From Mycolicibacterium aurum (GTDB taxonomy: Bacteria > Actinomycetota > Actinomycetes > Mycobacteriales > Mycobacteriaceae), in assembly GCA_900078775.1 (NCBI GenBank), contig LT549889.1, positions 1,984,001 to 2,048,000 of the forward strand: DNA of 64,000 nucleotides. The letters are read 5' to 3'. Under the pieces are notes generated by a model. That model was not told the origin of the DNA, did no database searches, and saw nothing but the letters and a program-made list of their open reading frames with translations. This document shows, piece by piece, positions 32,668 through 41,140 of the stretch (position 1 is the stretch's first letter; every line of letters begins with the position of its first letter). Position numbers and translations under genes: made by a program.

Positions 32668-33561
32668 GTGATCGAGCTGCCCGCCGCGGTCCGCGCGATG
32701 AGCGCCCGCGGGCCGCAGTGGCAGACCTGGGTGGACGGGCTGCCGAAATCGGTGGCCGCCCAGCTCGACGACTGGGATCTGAGGCCCGATGGCGGTCCCC
32801 TGCACGGGTACTGCTCGATCGTGTTGCCGGTACGCACCGGCGCCGACGCGCCCGCCATGCTCAAGGTCGCGTTCCCCGACGACGAATCCGAGCACGAGCA
32901 TCTGGCGCTGCGGCGCTGGGACGGCGAGGGCGCGGTGCGGCTGCTGCGCGCCAACCCGTACCGCCGGGCGATGCTGCTGGAACGGTTGCACGGCCGCACC
33001 CTCGACGACGTCTGGGATCTGGAGGCCTGCGAGGTGGTGGCGGGGTTGTACCGCCGCATCCATGTACCCGCGCTGCCGCAGCTGCGCCCGCTCGCCGGGT
33101 TCATCGAATCGTGGAACACCGACCTGGCCCGGCTGCCCCGAGACGCCCCCATTCCGCACCGGCTGGTGGAGCAGGCGCTGTCGCTGGGCGCCGATCTGGT
33201 GGCCGACTCCGCGAGCCACGACCGCATGATCCACGGCGATCTGCACTACGAGAACGTGCTGGCCGCCGATCGCGAACCCTGGCTGGTGATCGACCCGAAG
33301 CCGATGCGGGGCGATCCGCACTGCGAGATCGCCCCCATGCTCACCAACCGGTTCGACGAGCTCGAAGGTTACGTCCGCGAGGGGGTGCGGCGCCGGTTCC
33401 ACACCCTGGTCGACGCCGCCGGCTTCGACGCCGACCGAGCCAGGGCGTGGGTGATCGTGCGGACGATGCACGATGCGATGTGGGAGATCACCGAGAACGA
33501 GCGTCCCGACCCGCGGTACCTGACCATGTGCGTGACGATCGCCAAGGCCGTACAGGACTGA
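32668..33561 (+). CDS. Aminoglycoside/hydroxyurea phosphotransferase-like kinase
   Basis: 297 residues from a GTG. It has the kinase-like catalytic pattern IHGDLHYENVLA (catalytic Asp, Asn) and VIDPKPMRGDP (Mg-binding Asp), an N-terminal LKVAFPDDESEHEHLALRRW lobe and a C-terminal helical part. This is the streptomycin 6-kinase/hydroxyurea-resistance type of APH family; the substrate in mycobacteria is generally unknown and it need not confer resistance. The stop is 1 nt from the convergent P450 stop. Confidence 0.88.
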   Translation: MIELPAAVRAMSARGPQWQTWVDGLPKSVAAQLDDWDLRPDGGPLHGYCSIVLPVRTGADAPAMLKVAFPDDESEHEHLALRRWDGEGAVRLLRANPYRRAMLLERLHGRTLDDVWDLEACEVVAGLYRRIHVPALPQLRPLAGFIESWNTDLARLPRDAPIPHRLVEQALSLGADLVADSASHDRMIHGDLHYENVLAADREPWLVIDPKPMRGDPHCEIAPMLTNRFDELEGYVREGVRRRFHTLVDAAGFDADRARAWVIVRTMHDAMWEITENERPDPRYLTMCVTIAKAVQD

Positions 33562-33562
33562 G

Positions 33563-34813
33563 TCAGACCCGGACCGGCAACGACAGCATGCCGCGCAGCG
33601 TGACGTTCGGCTTGTACTTGGGCTCGTCGGCGAGTTCGGCGTTCGGGAACCGCTTCGTCACCGCCGACAGCGCGATCGACGCCTCCAGCCGGACCAACGG
33701 CGCGCCGAGGCAGAAGTGCGCGCCGTGACCGAAGCCCAGATGCCGGATGGCGGCCCGGTCCGGGTCGAACACGTCCGGGTTCGGATTGGCCGCCGGATCC
33801 CGGTGCGCGGCGGCGAGCAGCACGATCATGGTGTCGCCCTTGGGGATCACCGTCTTCCCGATGGTCATCTCCTCGGCCGCCACCCGGCCCAGCAGCTGGG
33901 CCGGCGGGTCGAAGCGCAGCGTCTCCTCGATGACGCGCAACGTCCGGGTCGGGTCGTCCCCCAGTGCCGTCCACTGCCTGGGGTCCCGCAGCATCGTCAG
34001 CACCGAGGTCGCCATCAGGCTGACGGTGGATTCGTGCCCGGCGATGAGCAGCAGGTTGCAGGTGGAGATGATCTCGTCCTCAGTGAGCTGGTCACCGGAT
34101 TCCTCGACGGCGATCAGCGCCGAGAGCAGATCATCGCCCGGGTTGCGGCGGCGCCGTTCGATCAGGTCGCGGAAGTAGGTGCGTAGCCACTTGCCGGCCT
34201 CGATTCTGTCGGTGAAGCCCTCGGGCACCTCACCGGTGGCGCTGAGGAACGGATCCACGGTCTGGGCGAGCAACGTCGAGGCGTGCCCGAACTTCGGTTC
34301 GTCCTCGACGGGCACCCCGAGCAGCCGGCAGATCACCGCGACGGCCACCGGATATGCCAGCCCGGTGACGGCGTCGAACTCGCCGCGCTGCTCGGCGGTA
34401 TCGAGCAGCGCATCGACGGTCGCGACGATCTCGTCTCGCAGCTGATTGATCACCCGGGGGGCGAAGGCCTTGGCCACCAGCTTGCGCAGCCGGGTGTGGT
34501 CGGGCGGGTCCAGGAACAGGAACGCCGGGGTGCGGCGCTTGTCCACCAGACCGGCCAGCCCGAACGGGCGCGGCTGCTCCCCCGCCGCGATCTGGCGCTG
34601 CGCGATCGCCGACTTCATCCGGTCGCTGGCCGAGGCCGGATGTCGCAGCGCCGCATCGCAGTCGGCGTAGGAGGTCAGCACCGTCAGGCTGATCTCCGGG
34701 ATCTGCAGCGGACCGTATTCGCGCAGCGCACGGTAGGCCGGGTAGGGATCGACACGATTGGACGGCGCGAGCGCCTGGCCGAGCAGGACTGCCGGTTCGG
34801 ACACTGAGGTCAT
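33563..34813 (-). CDS. Cytochrome P450
   Basis: 416 residues. The heme-binding loop is FGHGAHFCLGAPL (Cys368), the K-helix ExxR starts at Glu297 (EETLR), and the I-helix is AGHEST (258-263), where Ser occupies the usual Thr position next to Glu261. It is a soluble class I P450 that needs ferredoxin and reductase from elsewhere. The gene starts 4 nt after the MenC-like gene and is probably co-transcribed with it and the phosphodiesterase. Substrate is unknown. Confidence 0.95.
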   Translation of the reverse strand: MTSVSEPAVLLGQALAPSNRVDPYPAYRALREYGPLQIPEISLTVLTSYADCDAALRHPASASDRMKSAIAQRQIAAGEQPRPFGLAGLVDKRRTPAFLFLDPPDHTRLRKLVAKAFAPRVINQLRDEIVATVDALLDTAEQRGEFDAVTGLAYPVAVAVICRLLGVPVEDEPKFGHASTLLAQTVDPFLSATGEVPEGFTDRIEAGKWLRTYFRDLIERRRRNPGDDLLSALIAVEESGDQLTEDEIISTCNLLLIAGHESTVSLMATSVLTMLRDPRQWTALGDDPTRTLRVIEETLRFDPPAQLLGRVAAEEMTIGKTVIPKGDTMIVLLAAAHRDPAANPNPDVFDPDRAAIRHLGFGHGAHFCLGAPLVRLEASIALSAVTKRFPNAELADEPKYKPNVTLRGMLSLPVRV

Positions 34814-34817
34814 CTAG

Positions 34818-35783
34818 CTATTGTGCAATTGCACTCTGCAGCTGTGACCGCCACCACCGGATTCGGGCCGGATCGGTGACCGCATACCGGGTCAGCAGCT
34901 CCGGTACGGGCGCCGGGGACATCGGCGCGACCGGCAGGAATCCGTCCACCGGTGCCAGTACCCGGGACTCGGCCACCACGTCCGCGGCCAGCAGCGACGT
35001 GGAGCCCAGGCTGCAGGCGAAGGGGAGCTCGGGCAGTGCGCCGGCCAGTGCCACTCCGACGGCCACCCCGATGCTGGTCTCCACGCCCGAGGTCACGGTG
35101 CACGGCAGGCCACAGGATTCGGCGATCCGCAGCGCGCGGCGCGCACCGCCGAGCGTGCCGCAGTGCAGCACGGCGAGGTCGGCGGCCTCGGCCAGCCCGG
35201 GGTCACCCAGCGAGGACTCCAGCGATTGGTACACCGCGATCGGTGTCGCCACCCGCCGGCGTACCTGCGCCAGTTCCGCGGTGGTCCGGCAGGGCTGCTG
35301 GACGAACTCCAGTCCGCCGGCGGCGCGGTCCAGCGCAGCTATCGCGGTGACCGCGGTGTCGACGCTCCACCGCCCCCGGGCGTCGCAGCGGATGCCGGCC
35401 CCGGAGCCGAGCGCCTCGCGGACCGCACGGACCCGGGCCACGTCGTCGTCGAGGGTGTGCGCCGGGTCGCCGACCTCGACCGCCGCGGTCCGGCAGCCGG
35501 ATCCGGCGACCAGCTTCCCGGCCCGCCGGGGATCCGTCGCGGGCACGCTCACCGCCACCGGCACCCGACCGCGCCGGGCGTCCGGCCAGCCGACAGTGCC
35601 CGCCTCGGTCGCCGCGGTCAGCCAGCGCACCAACAGATGCTCGTGGCATCCAGGTGGCGGGCTGAACTCCCCCCAGCCCTGGGGGCCCTCGATGAGGATT
35701 CCCTCGTGCACGCTCACACCGTCGCGCATCGGGAGGGCGAACACCGGCGCGGTGTCCAGGTCGGTCAACGTCTGCACAAGCAC
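34818..35783 (-). CDS. MenC-like enolase-superfamily protein with lost catalytic residues
   Basis: 321 residues aligning along its length with mycobacterial MenC (o-succinylbenzoate synthase): ALPMR...GPQGWGEF, PVAVSVPA, ARGRW, PCRTTAELAQVRRRV, LGGARRAL, PVDGFLPVA. The key sites are changed. The KxK pair is Ala101/Glu103, the metal ligands are Asp134 (kept), Gln162 (was Glu) and Tyr185 (was Asp), and the second-side Lys is His207. The protein therefore should not make OSB. It sits in the middle of a three-gene operon with a P450 (4 nt) and a phosphodiesterase (37 nt). Starts with GTG. A different metal-independent activity or a binding role is possible. Confidence 0.85.
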   Translation of the reverse strand: MLVQTLTDLDTAPVFALPMRDGVSVHEGILIEGPQGWGEFSPPPGCHEHLLVRWLTAATEAGTVGWPDARRGRVPVAVSVPATDPRRAGKLVAGSGCRTAAVEVGDPAHTLDDDVARVRAVREALGSGAGIRCDARGRWSVDTAVTAIAALDRAAGGLEFVQQPCRTTAELAQVRRRVATPIAVYQSLESSLGDPGLAEAADLAVLHCGTLGGARRALRIAESCGLPCTVTSGVETSIGVAVGVALAGALPELPFACSLGSTSLLAADVVAESRVLAPVDGFLPVAPMSPAPVPELLTRYAVTDPARIRWWRSQLQSAIAQ

Positions 35784-35820
35784 AGCACGCTATCCGAGGA
35801 TTGCGTGCGTGGTGGGCGGC

Positions 35821-36963
35821 TCACCGGATCGTGTAGAGCGGCACCAACATTTCGGCCGGGGTCAGCGAGCCGTGGTGGCCGACCAACCGGGACTGCAGCG
35901 GTTCGGCCGCCGACCGGGTGACGGCGCGCTCACCATTGGCCACCACGACGACGTCCCCGATGCGGGGTTGGACGCGGGCGGACACCGTCGGGCCGAACCA
36001 ACCGGCCTGCACGACCTCGGCGCGGGTCAGCACGGTGAAGTCGGCGCCGAGTGCGTCCCGCCAGACGGCCGCCACATCGTCCGCCGCGCCTTCTTCGGTG
36101 TACACGTGCCGCGCCCGCGGCTCACCGCCGAGTCCTCGTACCCCGGCCTGCAATTCGGTGCGCCGGTCGAAATCGACCGGATCCGCGACGTGCACCATGC
36201 CGTGGTCGGCGGTGACGACGAGCGCCGACCCGGCCGGCAGCCGCTCGGCGATCAGCCGGATGGTCAGGTCGATCTGCTGCAGTTCCAGCGCCCAGGACTC
36301 CGAACCCGGCCCGCGCACGTGCCCGGTCAGGTCCAGGTCCCCGTGATAGGCGTAGACCAGGCTGCGGTCGCCGGCCTGCAGCGCCTCGATCACCCCGTCC
36401 ACCAGGTCCCCCGACGAGAAGGAGGGCCGGAAGTCGCCGCCGCGCAACGCGGCCCGGGTCAGTCCGGATCCGGCCTGGTACATCGGCGCCACCTGGGTCA
36501 CCACCACACCGTCGGCCGCGGCCCGCTCGAACGCCGTCGCGGTCGGCTGGAACTGTTCGGGCACAAGCTCTTTGAGCAGATCGACCTTGGGCCCGGCACC
36601 CATCAACCGCCACTTGAGCGGGTTCATCAGCCGGTCATGGTCGGGAACCGCCAGCAGATACCCGACCAGACCGTGTTCGCCGGCGGGCAGTCCGGTGCCC
36701 AGCGAGGCCAGGCTGGCGGCGGTGGTGCTGGGAAATCCCGCGGTCAACGACCGGGTCGGCTGGACGGCCAGGTACGGCGCCACCTCGTGGCGGGCGGCCA
36801 CCAGCTCGGCGCCCATCCCGTCGATCAGCAGGACCGCGACCCGGCGCACCCCGTCCAGCCCCAGCCCCACCCGATCGGTCTCCCCCGCCACCCCGAGCAC
36901 ACCGAGAATCGACGGGACCAGATCGGCGAGCGCACCGTCGCCGTACCGCGGAGTGACGAACAT
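35821..36963 (-). CDS. Alkaline-phosphatase-superfamily nucleotide pyrophosphatase/phosphodiesterase
   Basis: 380 residues. VAVLLIDGMGAEL (first metal Asp), AGFPSTTAASLASLGTG with the nucleophilic Thr, YHGDLDLTGHVRGPGS (Asp, His) and ADHGMVH (Asp-His) give the NPP metal-binding set; a second His (GHHGSLT) is near the end. Substrate not predictable: nucleotide diesters or sugar-nucleotide are possible. It leads the operon with the MenC-like and P450 genes and is divergent from the MOSC gene (42 nt). Confidence 0.9.
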   Translation of the reverse strand: MFVTPRYGDGALADLVPSILGVLGVAGETDRVGLGLDGVRRVAVLLIDGMGAELVAARHEVAPYLAVQPTRSLTAGFPSTTAASLASLGTGLPAGEHGLVGYLLAVPDHDRLMNPLKWRLMGAGPKVDLLKELVPEQFQPTATAFERAAADGVVVTQVAPMYQAGSGLTRAALRGGDFRPSFSSGDLVDGVIEALQAGDRSLVYAYHGDLDLTGHVRGPGSESWALELQQIDLTIRLIAERLPAGSALVVTADHGMVHVADPVDFDRRTELQAGVRGLGGEPRARHVYTEEGAADDVAAVWRDALGADFTVLTRAEVVQAGWFGPTVSARVQPRIGDVVVVANGERAVTRSAAEPLQSRLVGHHGSLTPAEMLVPLYTIR

Positions 36964-36992
36964 GCTGACAGGCTATGCGGGCCCGCCGGCGC

Positions 36993-36998
36993 TAGGCT
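36993..36998 (+). promoter_or_regulatory. -10 box of a probable leaderless transcript (MOSC gene)
   Basis: TAGGCT ends exactly 7 nt before ATG 37006. No ribosome-binding site precedes the start. Confidence 0.5.
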
Positions 36999-37005
36999 GG
37001 CGCGC

Positions 37006-37665
37006 ATGCCGAGCGTGCTCACGGTCAACCTCGCCCGCCCCTTCACCAATCCGGACACCAAGAAGAAGCCGACCGGGATCGACAAGCGCCCGACCGACGG
37101 CCCCGTCGAGGTCCGCCCGCCCGGGCCGATGCGCGGCGGGCTGGGCAGTGGGCTGGTCGGGGATCTGGTCAGCGAGCAGAAATATCACGGCGGCGACGAT
37201 CAGGCGGTGTACGCCTACGGCCGGGAGGATCTCGATTTCTGGGAGGGCGAACTCGGGCGGTCGATCGGCAACGGGGTGTTCGGGGAGAACCTGACCACCG
37301 AGGGCATCGATGTCACCGGGGCCCGCATCGGGGAGCGCTGGCGGATCGGCGACGACGGCCTGGAGCTGGAGGTCACCCGACCGCGCACACCGTGCCGGAC
37401 CTTCGCGGCATGGCTGGAGATCAACGGCTGGATCAAGACGTTCACCGCGCAGGCGATCCCGGGTGCCTACTTTCGCATCATCACCCCCGGCACGGTGCGC
37501 GCCGGGGACACCATCGAGGTCGTGCAGCGCCCGGACCACGAGGTGACGATCGGTCTGGTGTTCCGCGCGATGACCACCCAGCCGCGGCTGTGGCCGGAAC
37601 TGCTGGCCGCCGACGCCTTGCCGGACCCGTTGAAAGAGAAGGCGCGCCGGCGCGCCGCGCGCTGA
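37006..37665 (+). CDS. MOSC-domain protein
   Basis: 219 residues. VSEQKYHGGDDQAVYAYGREDL and NLTTEGIDVTGARIGERWRIG, with the conserved Cys in RPRTPCRTFAAW, are the MOSC core that binds sulfur/molybdenum cofactor in sulfurases and N-hydroxylated-base reductases (YiiM-type). The carrier or partner is not encoded nearby. Its stop codon lies in an inverted repeat shared with the convergent gene. Confidence 0.9.
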   Translation: MPSVLTVNLARPFTNPDTKKKPTGIDKRPTDGPVEVRPPGPMRGGLGSGLVGDLVSEQKYHGGDDQAVYAYGREDLDFWEGELGRSIGNGVFGENLTTEGIDVTGARIGERWRIGDDGLELEVTRPRTPCRTFAAWLEINGWIKTFTAQAIPGAYFRIITPGTVRAGDTIEVVQRPDHEVTIGLVFRAMTTQPRLWPELLAADALPDPLKEKARRRAAR

Positions 37666-37679
37666 GTCAGCGCGCGGCG
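37653..37679. terminator. Inverted repeat holding both convergent stop codons
   Basis: CGCCGCGCGCTGA (37653-37665) and TCAGCGCGCGGCG (37667-37679) are exact complements around a single G. The TGA of the MOSC gene is the end of the left arm and the TGA of the GDSL gene lies at the start of the right arm. A hairpin would lose the inner pairs to form a loop but retain 10-11 bp of nearly pure GC, enough to end both transcripts. Confidence 0.7.
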
Positions 37680-38356
37680 GGCAGTTCGGCGGCGATCAGC
37701 GGTGCGATCCGCTGGGCCAGGTAGCCGTGCCCGGCATCGGTGGGATGTACCCCGTCGACGGCGATCAGATCGGGTCGGTCGACGAACCAGCGTTCGGCGA
37801 GCGGATCGACGAACCTGGCGCCGTAGGCCCGTGCGACGGTGGCCAGGACATCGCGAATCTGCCGGATCCGGACCGGCACATCGGCGGTCGGCCACGGCGG
37901 GCCGATCACCAGCAGCCGGGCGTTGGGCGCCTTTCCGCGGGCCAGTTCATAAGCGCTGCGCGCCAATCGGCCCACCTCGTACGGCTCGAGCGGCTGATCG
38001 TTGCGGGACCCGAAGAACACCACCAGCGCATCGTCGGGCCGGACCGCTCGTGCGGTGAGGTCACCGAAGGTGCTGTTCTGGTCACCGCGCACGCCGTAGC
38101 CCGCGCGGCCCTCGGCCGCCACGTCCGCGGCCACCGGTTTGCCCTCGGCCGCCAGCAGTTGCCAGGCCAGCGCCGGCCACCCGCGGGAGCCGTGCCCACC
38201 CAGATCGGTGCCGTTGGTGTAGGAATCGCTGATCACCGCCACCCGGCTCAGCGACGACTCGCGTCCCAGCAACTGCACCGGCCCGCCGGCCGGCGGCGCC
38301 AGACCGATCAAGATCGACAATGCCACCGAGGCCACCAGCATGGTCCTACGACGCAC
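37667..38356 (-). CDS. Exported SGNH/GDSL hydrolase
   Basis: 229 residues from a GTG at 38356 (GGGAGGA 6 nt upstream). A short hydrophobic N-terminus looks like a signal peptide or anchor. Block I reads VISDSYTNG with the nucleophilic Ser, a later GSRND supplies block III Asn, and VDGVHPTDAGH carries the Asp-His pair. It is a likely extracytoplasmic esterase or lipase/acyltransferase. It lies downstream of a membrane acyltransferase-3 gene (76 nt), a pairing typical of O-acyl transfer onto wall polymers. Confidence 0.88.
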   Translation of the reverse strand: MRRRTMLVASVALSILIGLAPPAGGPVQLLGRESSLSRVAVISDSYTNGTDLGGHGSRGWPALAWQLLAAEGKPVAADVAAEGRAGYGVRGDQNSTFGDLTARAVRPDDALVVFFGSRNDQPLEPYEVGRLARSAYELARGKAPNARLLVIGPPWPTADVPVRIRQIRDVLATVARAYGARFVDPLAERWFVDRPDLIAVDGVHPTDAGHGYLAQRIAPLIAAELPAAR

Positions 38357-38432
38357 CGGACATCCTCCCTCGGAAAGCGATGGCGTCAGCCTACTCGACA
38401 CGCAGATGCCGTGCCGCGCAGAATGATTCGTA

Positions 38433-39620
38433 TCATGCCGAGAGTTTCGACTCGACCCGCTCGACGTCCGGACGTGTCCGCTCGCCGGCGGCCGGACGGA
38501 CGTCGACCATCCGGCGCATCCAGTGCCGGGCCGGTTCCTCCACGACGTGGTACAGCAGCGCCGAGCAGGCCAAGGTGACGGCCAGGATGAGGGCGAGCAG
38601 CCAGGGACCGGCGGGACCGACCAGGGTGAGCTCGAACTGCCGCTCGGCCCAGATCCAGGCCGTGTGCACCAGTTCGTGAACCATGTAGAGGCTGAAGGAG
38701 ATCTGTCCGCCGTAGACCAGCACCCGGGTCGAGAGCAGCCGGGGCAGGGTGCCGGCCCCGATGGCCAGCGTGACCACCAGCGGAACGAACAGCAGGTCGA
38801 CGACGCCACCGCTGTCGATGACGTCCGGGATGGGGTGGGCGTCGAGCCGGTACAGCAGCCCGATGATGGCCCCGATCAGCAGGATCGACGCCACCCCGGC
38901 CGCGGTTCGGACCCGCTCGGTGGGGTGCAGCCGGCGGACCGCCGCGCAGGCGATGGCACCTGCGGTGAACTGCAGCAGGATGCGGGGCAGCCAGCTCCAC
39001 GGGGTGTAGAACTGACCGCTGGCCAACAGGAAGATCACCGGGGGCAGGGTCGCGGCGAACGCCAGCAGCAGCAGGCTGCGGGCCCGGGTCGCCCGCGCCA
39101 TCCGGAAGATCACCAGCGCGAGGAACCCGAATGTGAGATACGCCAGCCATTCCGCGCTGATCGACCAGGCCGGACCGTCCCAGCTGGAACCGTCGAAGTA
39201 CGGCTGGAACCACAACTGCACCAGGAACAGCTGACGCAGATAACTGGTCGCGGTGAGGGTGTCGGCGTTCTCGGCCGGGACGTGACCGACGTTGAGCGTG
39301 AAGATGATCCACAGCGCGGCCAGATGCAGCGTCACCAGGTACACCGGCCACACCCGGGCCAACCGCATCCACAGGAAGTGCAGGGTGTCGCGGGTCGACC
39401 AGGACGGGCCCATCCGGTCCAGGTAGTTCCAGGCCAGGACGAACCCGCTCAGGATGAAGAAGAGGTCGACACCCTGGGCACCGCTGTTCAGGACCGGCGC
39501 GAGCGCGGAACTGAGATCCGGGAGCGCATCGTTGAGCAGTGGGCGGAAGTGGAACAGCACCACCCAGATGGCAGCGAGGAGCCGAAGACCGGTGAGGGCC
39601 TTGATTTCTCCGCTGCGCAC
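38433..39620 (-). CDS. Acyltransferase-3 (AT3/OafA-like) membrane protein
   Basis: 395 residues from a GTG with about ten transmembrane helices. TGLRLLAAIWVVLFHF carries the catalytic-type His near the start, DLFFILSGFVLAW and WDGPAWSISAEWLAYL are family motifs, and ISFSLYMVHELVH lies near the end. AT3 enzymes move acyl groups across or onto sugars, lipids or proteins at the membrane. The GDSL gene downstream is the probable partner. Confidence 0.92.
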   Translation of the reverse strand: MRSGEIKALTGLRLLAAIWVVLFHFRPLLNDALPDLSSALAPVLNSGAQGVDLFFILSGFVLAWNYLDRMGPSWSTRDTLHFLWMRLARVWPVYLVTLHLAALWIIFTLNVGHVPAENADTLTATSYLRQLFLVQLWFQPYFDGSSWDGPAWSISAEWLAYLTFGFLALVIFRMARATRARSLLLLAFAATLPPVIFLLASGQFYTPWSWLPRILLQFTAGAIACAAVRRLHPTERVRTAAGVASILLIGAIIGLLYRLDAHPIPDVIDSGGVVDLLFVPLVVTLAIGAGTLPRLLSTRVLVYGGQISFSLYMVHELVHTAWIWAERQFELTLVGPAGPWLLALILAVTLACSALLYHVVEEPARHWMRRMVDVRPAAGERTRPDVERVESKLSA

Positions 39621-39778
39621 AACACTCTTTCCGCGTTTCGTTCGTTACTCGCGCTGACGCGCACCCACCGGGGCGGACAGCTCCCCACGTCCAAGCAGCC
39701 GGTGACCACCGCAGAATAACAGCGCCACCGGGTCCGGCGTGGGCGGCGAAAAACCGTGTGGTTGCTGAAATTCTCCGA

Positions 39779-40321
39779 TCAGGGTGTGCCGGCCGGCGTG
39801 GGCGCAGGCTGCGGCGGGTTCGCGTCGTACTGCGCGGCGTTGCGGTTCAGCGTGTCGAGATAGAGCTTCCACTGCAACGCGGCGACGGCGGGATGGGTGC
39901 CCGGCCCGGGCGGCGGCTGATTGGTCAGCTGCCAGGTCTGGCATCCGGTGGTTTTGAAGTAGCCGTCGTCGGCCTTGATCTCGACGACCTGAGGCTGCTT
40001 GGTGAACGCGCGGTCCAGGGTCTCGCCGGGTTCGCCTTCCGGGGTGAGCGGCGCGATGCGCCGCCACGAGCAGGTGCCCTCGGCCAGCGGTCCGCCCGAG
40101 CCGTATACGCCGGGAAGGATGTCGGTGCCGACCTTGTAGGTGCCGTCCTTGTCGATGATGGTGACCGGAGTGGCGGGAGCGCCAGGATCGGCGGGCGCCG
40201 GCTCGGCCGGCGGGCCGACCGGAGGCGCGGGATCGGCCGGTTCGGCGGTCGCGGGCCCCGCAACGAGGAGCCCGGTGAGCATGAGCGCGGCGGCAGCGGT
40301 CATCGACAGTTTGAACCCCAT
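39779..40321 (-). CDS. Exported mycobacterial protein with DGTYKVGTDILPGVY repeat-type domain
   Basis: 180 residues from the ATG at 40321. The signal peptide (1-26) ends at ATAEP and leads to a Pro-rich linker. The folded part begins IIDKDGTYKVGTDILPGVYGSGG, holds CSWRRIAPL and a second Cys in TTGCQTWQLTN, suggesting one disulfide. Similar exported actinobacterial domains exist, with unknown function. The tail is Pro/Ala-rich. Confidence 0.75.
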   Translation of the reverse strand: MGFKLSMTAAAALMLTGLLVAGPATAEPADPAPPVGPPAEPAPADPGAPATPVTIIDKDGTYKVGTDILPGVYGSGGPLAEGTCSWRRIAPLTPEGEPGETLDRAFTKQPQVVEIKADDGYFKTTGCQTWQLTNQPPPGPGTHPAVAALQWKLYLDTLNRNAAQYDANPPQPAPTPAGTP

Positions 40322-40708
40322 GACAGTCCAGGGTAGGCGCGGGTCCAGGTGATCCGGGAATTCCGTGCCTACCGTCACACCGGCTGCGGCCGGCGCGCGA
40401 CGCGGGGTCGCAGTCCGGCGCCCGCGGCCCCGCCGAGACCTTTCCGCCGTCGGCCACCCGCCGCACCAACGCGTCTGCGTTTCCCAGGGAATCCGCAGTT
40501 AGAGAGCCTGCTGAGCGATCGCACGAGCAGCGGCGCGACGAGGCCGGATGAGGGCGTCACGCAACTCTGTTATATGGGCTAAGCTCTCCCCTATCTCAGC
40601 CGAGTTGTGGCCGGGGTAACACTTTCAAGGGTGCCGGTGCGGCCGGCCGGAATGGTTCCCGCCGGTTCGCGACGGGGCGAGACAAGGCAGCGGGGAACTC
40701 GACTCTCG
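40322..40708. other. Gene-free interval of 387 nt upstream of mmpS
   Basis: It separates two divergently transcribed genes. The right half contains a lower-GC segment with GTTATATGGGCTAAGC at about 40568-40583, a likely promoter region for mmpS. I found no IdeR-type iron box, no riboswitch and no further gene. Confidence 0.45.
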
Positions 40709-41140
40709 ATGACGACTCTGAAGCGCATCTGGATTCCACTGGTGATCGTGGCGGTTCTGCTGGTGGCGACGTTCACCGTGATGCGGGTGCGGACCTTCTT
40801 CGGTACCGGGCCCGGCTACATCTCCACCGAGAACAGTGCCTCCGATGACACCGAGCCGTTCGACCCCAAGGTGGTCAAGTACGAGATCTGGGGTGAGCCC
40901 GGCGCCACGGCGAACGTGAACTACATGGATCTGGACGCCAAACCGGTGCGTGCGGACAACGTCGTGCTGCCCTGGGAGATCACCCTGAGCACCACCGCCC
41001 CGTCGGTGTTCCCGACGATCTCCGGGCAGACCGATGGCAGCACGCTGACCTGTCGGATCACCGTGGACGATGAGGTCAAGGACGAGCGCACCGTCAACGG
41101 CGTCGGGGCGCACACGTACTGCTTGGTCAAGAGCGCATGA
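40709..41140 (+). CDS. MmpS family accessory protein
   Basis: 143 residues from the ATG at 40709. An N-terminal membrane helix ([21 protein letters not shown]) is followed by the MmpS beta-domain with [40 protein letters not shown] and [13 protein letters not shown]...TYCLVKSA. The two Cys are conserved. It is most like MmpS4/MmpS5. MmpS proteins assist MmpL exporters of siderophores or lipids. Its stop overlaps the MmpL start as ATGA. Confidence 0.92.
   Translation: MTTLKRIWIPLVIVAVLLVATFTVMRVRTFFGTGPGYISTENSASDDTEPFDPKVVKYEIWGEPGATANVNYMDLDAKPVRADNVVLPWEITLSTTAPSVFPTISGQTDGSTLTCRITVDDEVKDERTVNGVGAHTYCLVKSA

Noticed and set aside
40322..40708. Iron-regulated (IdeR) box before mmpS
   Set aside because: No 19-bp TTAGGTTAGGCTAACC-like site was found, so siderophore export by this MmpL cannot be argued from regulation.
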